A stretch of 64,000 bases of DNA, taken from positions 31,972,116-32,036,115 of the forward strand of contig NC_068347.1 of NCBI RefSeq assembly GCF_014633365.1. Reading direction: 5' to 3'. Positions 58,490-64,000 of this stretch are shown one piece after another. Position 1 is the stretch's first letter. The number at the start of each line of letters is the position of its first letter. The position numbers and the translations under genes were made by a program. The notes beneath the pieces are model-generated. The model was given only the letters and a program-made list of their open reading frames with translations, was not told the origin of the DNA and did no database searches. Source of the stretch: Diospyros lotus (taxonomy: Eukaryota > Streptophyta > Magnoliopsida > Ericales > Ebenaceae).

Positions 58490-59499
58490 GTAATGTCAGA
58501 TTTGAACCTTCATGTTGTAATATTGCACCACCCTTTGTTGATAGACGGCGACTCTTACACGAGCTACATCCCTTGATTCCTCGAGCAGGTCCAGATTTGA
58601 CGCTAGCAGCTCGTCATTGCGACCTAAGTTGAAGGTGGTCCTTATGTGGCTGGCCACTTCATTCTCAACGGGGATCATAACCTTCGATCCATACGCCATT
58701 GAGAATGGGGTTTCTCTAGTACTGCTTCAAGTTGTTGTTCGATAAGCCCAGAGCACTGTTTGCAGTTCATCCACCCAAACCCCATTTCTAGCATCAAGCT
58801 TTGTTTTCAAGGTCTGCTTGATTGTTTTGTTGATAGCTTTGACATGTCCATTGCTTGGGGGTGGTTCACGGCGGTGAAATTTTTCTAGATCCCCATTGAT
58901 TTGCAGAATTGGATGAATTGCTCGCTGGTGAATTGGGTCCCATTGTCCCTTATTATTTGTTGTGGTAATCCAAACCTGCAAATTATGTTATCCCATGTAA
59001 ACGCTTGTACCTTCACACTAGTAATTTGCGCGAGCTCTTTTACTTCTGCCCATTTGGTGAAGTAGTCAACTGCCATTATGGCATACTTGCACCCTCCGCG
59101 AGCCGTTGGGAGTGGCCCGATTAAATCCATGCCCCAAATGGCAAAAGGCCACGGGCTGCTCATCTGCTACAGATAAGCTGGCGGAGCTCGCAGGACCTTG
59201 GCGAATCTTTGGCACTTTTCTCCTTTCTTTACTATCTCTACGTCATCTTGCTTTATGGTGAGCCAAAAAAACCCTTGTCGGCCTTCTATGCCAGTGAGAG
59301 TACCCCCGCATGATTACTGCAGTGACTTGCGTGAATTTCTTCCAACACGATCTGGCAGTTGGTGCCGTCAATGCACCTCAGGAATGGGGCTGAGAATCCC
59401 CTCATGTACAGTCTATCGTCATAGATGCAATATCAAGCTGCTTGAGATCGCAGCCGACGTGCTTCCGATTTGTCTTCCGGTAGTTTCTCGTCTTACAGA
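58490..59499 (-). pseudogene. Integrase of the right Tat element
   Basis: Minus strand. A degenerate zinc-binding region (ending EKCQRFAK, the first Cys of the CxxC pair replaced) is followed by the DDE core: WGMDLIGPLPTARGG, AVDYFTKWAEV, IRDNGTQFTSEQFIQFCKS, then NGHVKAINKTIKQTL where family members have Glu in place of the Lys at 58838-58840. The C-terminal part has LWAYRTTT and AYGSKVMIPVE. It would have inserted element cDNA into nuclear DNA. A stop after CKSMGI and frame changes around 58730 disable it, as does the loss of the catalytic Glu. Confidence 0.85.
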
Positions 59500-60059
59500 T
59501 ACTCCAGAATGGGAATCATCCATGAGTTTCAGGGCACCGTGATCACCAGTGTTTCAGCTCGTTGTTCTGTGCTCAGGGCAACTAAAAAATCGACAGGTAT
59601 CTCCCCCAAGAATTCTGTATCCCAGGCAGTTATTAGGCTAGCTAACGCATCTACATGAGAGTTCTGGGAACGGGGGATTTGTTGCATTTCATATTTTTTG
59701 AAATAGGCTAAGAGTTCGCGTACCTTCTGTAAGTATGCCACCATCTTTGTGTCTCTGGCCTGGTATTCTCCCCGTACTTAATTGACAACCAACTGAGAGT
59801 CACTGAAGATCTCCAAGGATTCAGCTCGTATTTCCTTTCCCAGGCGGAGCCCTGCTAATAAAGCTTCGTACTCGGATTCATTATTGGTGGCCAGAAACCT
59901 GAACCTCAGGGCGCAGAGGATTTTGTGACCCTCTGGGCTTATTAACATAACCTCGGCTCCTGCTCCTTGTTCACTTGATGAACCATGAACGTATAATTCC
60001 CATGATGGTCATTTCAAGTTCTCCGCTTCTTTGTCAATTGGTCCAGTGAACTCGGCAAT
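59500..60059 (-). pseudogene. Additional RNase H of the right Tat element
   Basis: Opens with SWELYVHGSSSEQGAG (the left copy has Asp where this has His, the first catalytic acidic residue). It continues with LATNNESEYEALLAGLRL, SLEIFSDSQLVVN, AYFKKYEMQQIPRSQNSH and VDALASLITA. A second RNase H of this archaeal-like type after the normal one defines the Tat lineage. A stop after QLVVN and another near 60020 break it. Confidence 0.82.
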
Positions 60060-60479
60060 GAAGTCTGCCTACGCCTGACCCTTTATCGCTGTCCTTGGTT
60101 TGTACTTTATATAGAACTGAGCGAGCTCGATAGACCATTTTAGTAAACGACCTGAGGTGTCCGGTTTTTGCAAGATTTGCTTCAGCGGGTACTTAGTCAG
60201 GACTTCGATCTCATGAGCTTGGAAATAAGGTCGGAGCTTCCTTGATGCCATTATTAAACAGTAAACAAATTTTTCAATTGGTGCGTACCTTGTTTCTGCA
60301 TCGATCAAGCTTTTGGAGACGTAATATATAGGGTACTGCACCCCTTCTTCCCCCCGGACAAGGGCCGCACTAAGAACCTGTTGGGATACTCCCAAATACA
60401 AAGTCAACTTCTCTCTCTCCTTAGATTTGGCGAGCAGTGGGGCCCGTCACATATATTCCTTCAGCTACTGGAATGCGGA
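60060..60479 (-). pseudogene. RNase H of the right Tat element
   Basis: Minus-strand MTLYLGVSQQVLSAALVRG, IYYVSKSLIDAETRYAPIEK, RKLRPYFQAHEIEVLT and LKWSIELAQFYIKYKPRT. It joins directly to the additional RNase H, with a stop near 60070 in place of Leu in GQALADF. Confidence 0.82.
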
Positions 60480-61420
60480 CTCACATTCTTCTATTCATCT
60501 GAAATCTTGCGCCTTTTTCAGAAGCTCGAAGAATGAGGCACACTTATCAGTTGCCTTAGAAATGAAACAACTCAGAGCCGCGAACTGTCCATTAAGGCTC
60601 TGAACCTCCTTCTTTCTTACAGGCGACCTCATGTCGAGCAAAGCTTTTATTTTGTCCGGATTAACTTCGATGCCCCTGTTATTTACCATAAACCCGAGAA
60701 ATTTTCCAGAGGTTACCCTAAACACGCACTTGAGTGGATTGAGCTTCATCTGATAGCTCCTGAGGACTCCAAACATTTCTCTCAGATCGGAGACATGGTC
60801 CGTTACTTGCTCAGATTTTACCAGCATGTTGTCAACGTATACTTCAATGGTTCTGCCGATCAGTGCTTCAAACATTGTATTGACCAGCCTTTGGTAGGTT
60901 ACACCAGCATTCTTCAACCCAAAAGGCATGACCTTATAACAATAAAAACCCCGGTCGGTAATGAACGAGGTGTGCTCTTGGTCGGTGGGGTTCGTGGGGA
61001 TCTGGTTGTAGCTCGAATAGGCATCCATGAAACTGAGGAGCTGGTGACCAGCTATTGCATCCACAAGCTGATCGATTATTGGGAGAGGAAAGCTACCCTT
61101 AGGGCAAGTCTTATTCAAGTCAGTGAAGTCGACGTAGGTCCTCCACTTTCCATTTTTCTTTTTCACCAAAACCGGGTTAGCCACCCAGACCGGATAGTGG
61201 GCCTCTTTAATAAAATTATTTGCCAAGAGCTTGTTCACTTCTTCTTTGAGAGCAGCGTAATGCTCAGGAGTCATTGGCCTCCTCTTCTAGCACACTGGCT
61301 TGTAGCTCGGATCTACATTAAGCTTGTATGACATGACCTCTAGGGCGATTCCTACCATATCCTTGTGGTTCCACGCAAATATATCAAGGTTAGCTTTAAG
61401 AAAATTGGTAAGTTGGGATT
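60480..61420 (-). pseudogene. Reverse transcriptase of the right Tat element
   Basis: Nearly continuous minus-strand frame at 61274-60495: KEAHYPVWVANPVLVKKKNG, KWRTYVDFTDLNKTCPKG, LLSFMDAYSSYNQIPTNP, KVMPFGLKNAGVTYQRLVN and VYVDNM. The catalytic YVDD box reads YVDN (AAC at 60830-60828), a single G-to-A change that should abolish polymerisation. The left copy still has YVDD but is broken elsewhere. A stop near 60492 separates RT from RNase H. Confidence 0.9.
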
Positions 61421-61639
61421 TTACCTCGAGGCCTAGGTTTTTTCCTAGCTTGAGGTGTCTTTCTTCGCCCTCCTCGTTGACTGAGATATCTTCAAGCTCT
61501 TCCACCTGACCAATGGGCCTGTCATAGCCAACCTCGCGGGGATCCAAGTCGTGATTAGCCCCCCATTGGCTGGTCAGTCGCGGGCTATCTTTTGTGATGA
61601 CATTTACTTTCTTTCCTTTGGCTCCCATTTTTAGGGCAT

Positions 61640-62269
61640 CTTCATAGCAACGTCTTGCGAGGTGTTGTTCACCTCATACACATCCTACTCCATTGGGGGT
61701 CAGGAATTTCACTGTTAGCGATCTGGTTGAAATGACTAGATCCAGGTCGTTCATAGCCGGCCTTCCGAGCACGACGTTGTTATTTGAGGGGCAGTCTATA
61801 ATTAGGAACTCCGCCAAAGTGGTGGCTTGGCGATTCGCATCCCCAATGGTAAAGGGAAGGCTAATCCAACTGACAGGGACCACTGCGTCTCCCGTGAATC
61901 TATAAAGTGGTTCTAGGGACGAGCTCAACTGTTTTGGTCTCAAACCCATCTGATCGAAGCACGCTCTGTACATCACATTTATCGAGCTGCCCATGTCCAC
62001 CATTGTCTTTCGCACTTCGAAATTGCCGATCTGGGTCAGTATAACGAGCGCATCATTGTGTGGCCAATGGACTTTTCTGGCCTCCTCTTCCAAGAAGACC
62101 ATCTTTTCCGGAATTGGGTTACCCCTAGCTCGCTTCGCGGGAACCGACTGCTCGTCCGATCTTGCCAACAAGACATGGTTAGCTTCACGCATAAACTTAT
62201 CGCGAGATTTGTGGGAAGATCCCGCGAGGTGAGGTCCACTATGAATCATGTAGATAGTTCGCACAGCCG
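61640..62269 (-). pseudogene. Protease region of the right Tat element
   Basis: Continues the gag frame (ORF 62519-61674). The active-site-like MVDMGSSINVMY has Asp at 61997-61995, followed by NNVVLGRPAMNDLDLV. The frame is more complete than in the left copy and ends after PNGVGCV at 61674. Confidence 0.78.
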
Positions 62270-63794
62270 GTGAGCGTTCATCATCGGAGGGGGGCGGTTG
62301 CTGTGCCGGTGTTTGGCTTAGTTGATTGGTTGGTTGCACCATGTAATCTTTTAAGCGACCACTCCTTATCAGATCCTCAATGGCGTCCCTTAGGGCCCAA
62401 TATTTGGAGGTGTTGTGACCCGCCTCGTTGTGATATGAGCAGAATTTTTCCTTATTTCTGAATTTGTTGGGAGTTCTCAATGGGTTGGGCTTCCTGAACT
62501 TCTCTTTGTTCCTTTCCATGGCGAAGATCCTTTCTTAAGGGTTAGACAGGGCACAGTAGCTGTCAAAGTGCTGCGACCTTTGAGGTCGCTCATCCTTCTC
62601 TGCCTTGTGAGCTCACTCGAAGACTTCATTGTTTGAGCGCTCCCCCCGAGCTTCCCTTCCAGCGTCTCCGTTATTCCTTCTCTTATTCTGGTTGAAGCCC
62701 CCGGCTTCTTCTTTCGACCCGATGGGTTTCTTTGACCCAAAGGCGTCTTCCCATCAAATCTCCTTAGAAGCTCGTTCATAGAATTCCTCCAGGTCTTTAA
62801 CTAGGGTCCTGTAGATGCTCTCATAGAGCTTCCCGTCTTTTTGGAGGCCGGCGAAGATTGCTGTCAGGATACTTTCATCGAAGGGATCCTCGACGTTGCT
62901 CACCTCACGTCTAAACCTGGCAATGTAATCCCTCATGGGCTTGTTCACTTTCCAGAACATTGTGGCGAGGTGACAAGGTGGTGCGAGCTGCCTCCTTAGG
63001 GCCCTGTATTGATTGAGGAATCTCTGTTGGCATTCCTCCCAACTGTTGATGCTGTGAGGCGGAAGGCTCTTGAACTAAGCTCGGGGAATATCACCCAAGA
63101 TTGCCGGGAAGGCGCGGCATTTAGCCAGCGAGCTGGTTGTTTGCAAATCCATTTGTACGTTGTACGCATCCAAGTAATCATAGGGGTCGTTGTCCCCATT
63201 GTACTGTGGCATGCTTGGGACTTTAAATCTCTGGGGGAGGTCGAGTTCAACCTCCCTGGTGAACGGCGTCCTGTCCTTCTGGCTGTGGACTCCTTGTCGT
63301 TCTTCCAGCTGCCGAACCCTTTGATATAGCTCCTCCATAGTTAAGTCCGAGCCTGCTGATTGCTGGGCCTGCGATCGGCTACTTCTTTCTCGAACCGGGG
63401 AGTAGTGATTTGGGAATGGATAGTTATCCTCGATATCCTCTTCTACGGGCGGGGGTCTCTCTTCTCATGATTGGTAAACCCTACGAGGCTAAGCCAGTGG
63501 ATCATGGGCAACCCGCGCTTGAGCTTGGGCCAGAATTCTGACCGCCTCAGCGAGCTGCATCACTGTATTCTCTAACGCCTCCTGGCGTTGCTGCCAGTCC
63601 CGAATAGCCCCTGTCTCGGTGATTGGGTTCGTGGGTTAAACAGGAAATCGTGGTGGTATGGCGATGGTAAAGGGATATCTGTTGTCGAAGCAACGGGCCC
63701 TCCATTTGGTGGAAAGTCTTGCGATCAATCGCGGTGATTTTCTGGTGGATCGATCGTTGCCTCAGAACTTCGAGTATTCTTTCCTCTTACCATG
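62270..63794 (-). pseudogene. gag: gag of the right Tat element
   Basis: Minus strand from the ATGG near 63794 behind the primer-binding region. The N-terminal part is frameshifted. The core is recognisable: DPYDYLDAYNVQMDLQ, MRDYIARFRREVSNVEDP and LVKDLEEFYERASKEI. The zinc knuckle at about 62441-62400 reads CSYHNEAGHNTSKY, so the last Cys (present in the left copy) has become Tyr. Stops near 63077, 62615 and 62537. Confidence 0.82.
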
Positions 63795-63810
63795 GCTATT
63801 AATCAAAGCG

Positions 63811-63832
63811 GCCCCTTCCTCTAGTGCCAAAA
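63811..63832 (-). other. Primer-binding region of the right Tat element
   Basis: Minus-strand TTTTGGCACTAGAGGAAGGG directly after the LTR end at 63833. One difference from the left copy (GCGCT vs GCACT). Confidence 0.6.
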
Positions 63833-64000
63833 TGTCGACGTTCAATTTCAGCCAATCTTGATTCGTTTTGAGTTGCGGTGAGTAAGTCCAAAGTGTTAAG
63901 AAGAAGAAAACAAAGGTTCCAGACGTGAGTCAACACAAGAATTTTCACGTGGTTCGGCCAGAACGATGCCTACTCCACGACCGCACCCTGATTATTCTTT
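63833..64000 (-). repeat. 5' LTR of the right Tat element (partial)
   Basis: Begins (plus strand) TGTCGACGTTC and matches the first ~168 bp of 52994-53664. The remainder lies outside the window. Confidence 0.88.

Larger units (their letters stand above)
52994..64000 (-). mobile_element. Right Tat-type Ty3/gypsy element (5' LTR cut by the window edge)
   Basis: Minus orientation: 5' LTR from beyond 64000 to 63833, primer-binding region 63811-63832, gag, protease, RT, RNase H, additional RNase H, integrase down to ~58490, a repeat-bearing spacer, an opposite-strand gene (53931-57060), and the 3' LTR 53664-52994. It is closely related to the left element and retains the ~3.2 kb that the left one lost. 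Frameshifts, stops and lost catalytic residues show it is also defective. Confidence 0.9.

Overview
The window is plant nuclear DNA, almost certainly from a eudicot. It has intron-bearing genes with GT-AG introns and AT-rich intergenic DNA. It also carries plant-type SINEs, an RTE-clade LINE, hAT MITEs and Ty3/gypsy LTR retrotransposons. No prokaryotic or organellar gene organisation is present, and I see no tRNA, rRNA or CRISPR locus.

Positions 1-25.8 kb form a gene island of five host genes: (1) an hnRNP1-like two-RRM RNA-binding protein (minus, 1287-5034, with a ~330-bp tandem triplication just past its 3' end); (2) a plant-specific acidic protein starting MGC with predicted lipidation (plus, 6998-8253); (3) a 99-residue acidic protein ending in a CaaX-like CVIL (minus, 9481-11940); (4) ARPC2B, the p34 subunit of the Arp2/3 actin-nucleating complex, ten coding exons (plus, 15900-22578); (5) PGR5, the thylakoid cyclic-electron-flow factor (plus, 25109-25791). 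Introns host mobile DNA: an Au-like SINE and an RTE-LINE tail in gene 3, an RTE tail in the hnRNP gene, and a tRNA-type SINE, a truncated RTE LINE and a hAT MITE with perfect 8-bp target duplications in ARPC2B.

Positions 25.8-39.5 kb are repeat-rich intergenic DNA. They hold pyrimidine-rich tandem repeats, a degenerate Ty3/gypsy element with RNase H remnants (30131-34316), and a 2.9-kb solo-LTR-like element with a clean 5-bp target duplication (36082-38967).

Positions 39.5-64 kb hold two related Tat-type Ty3/gypsy elements lying tail to tail. The left one (plus, 39482-52479) has both LTRs and a dead gag-pol, with about 3.2 kb deleted relative to its partner. It carries nested LTR-type insertions between about 46.6 and 51.3 kb. 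The right one (minus, 52994 to beyond the window end) retains gag, protease, RT, RNase H, an additional RNase H and integrase, all damaged, including at catalytic residues.

The most interesting feature is that both elements carry, between pol and the 3' LTR, a gene on the opposite strand to gag-pol. It has its own TATA box, a 5'-UTR intron and two coding introns at matching positions in both copies. It encodes a 'putative gypsy type transposon'-like N-terminal domain, a Gln-rich linker and a long coiled coil.
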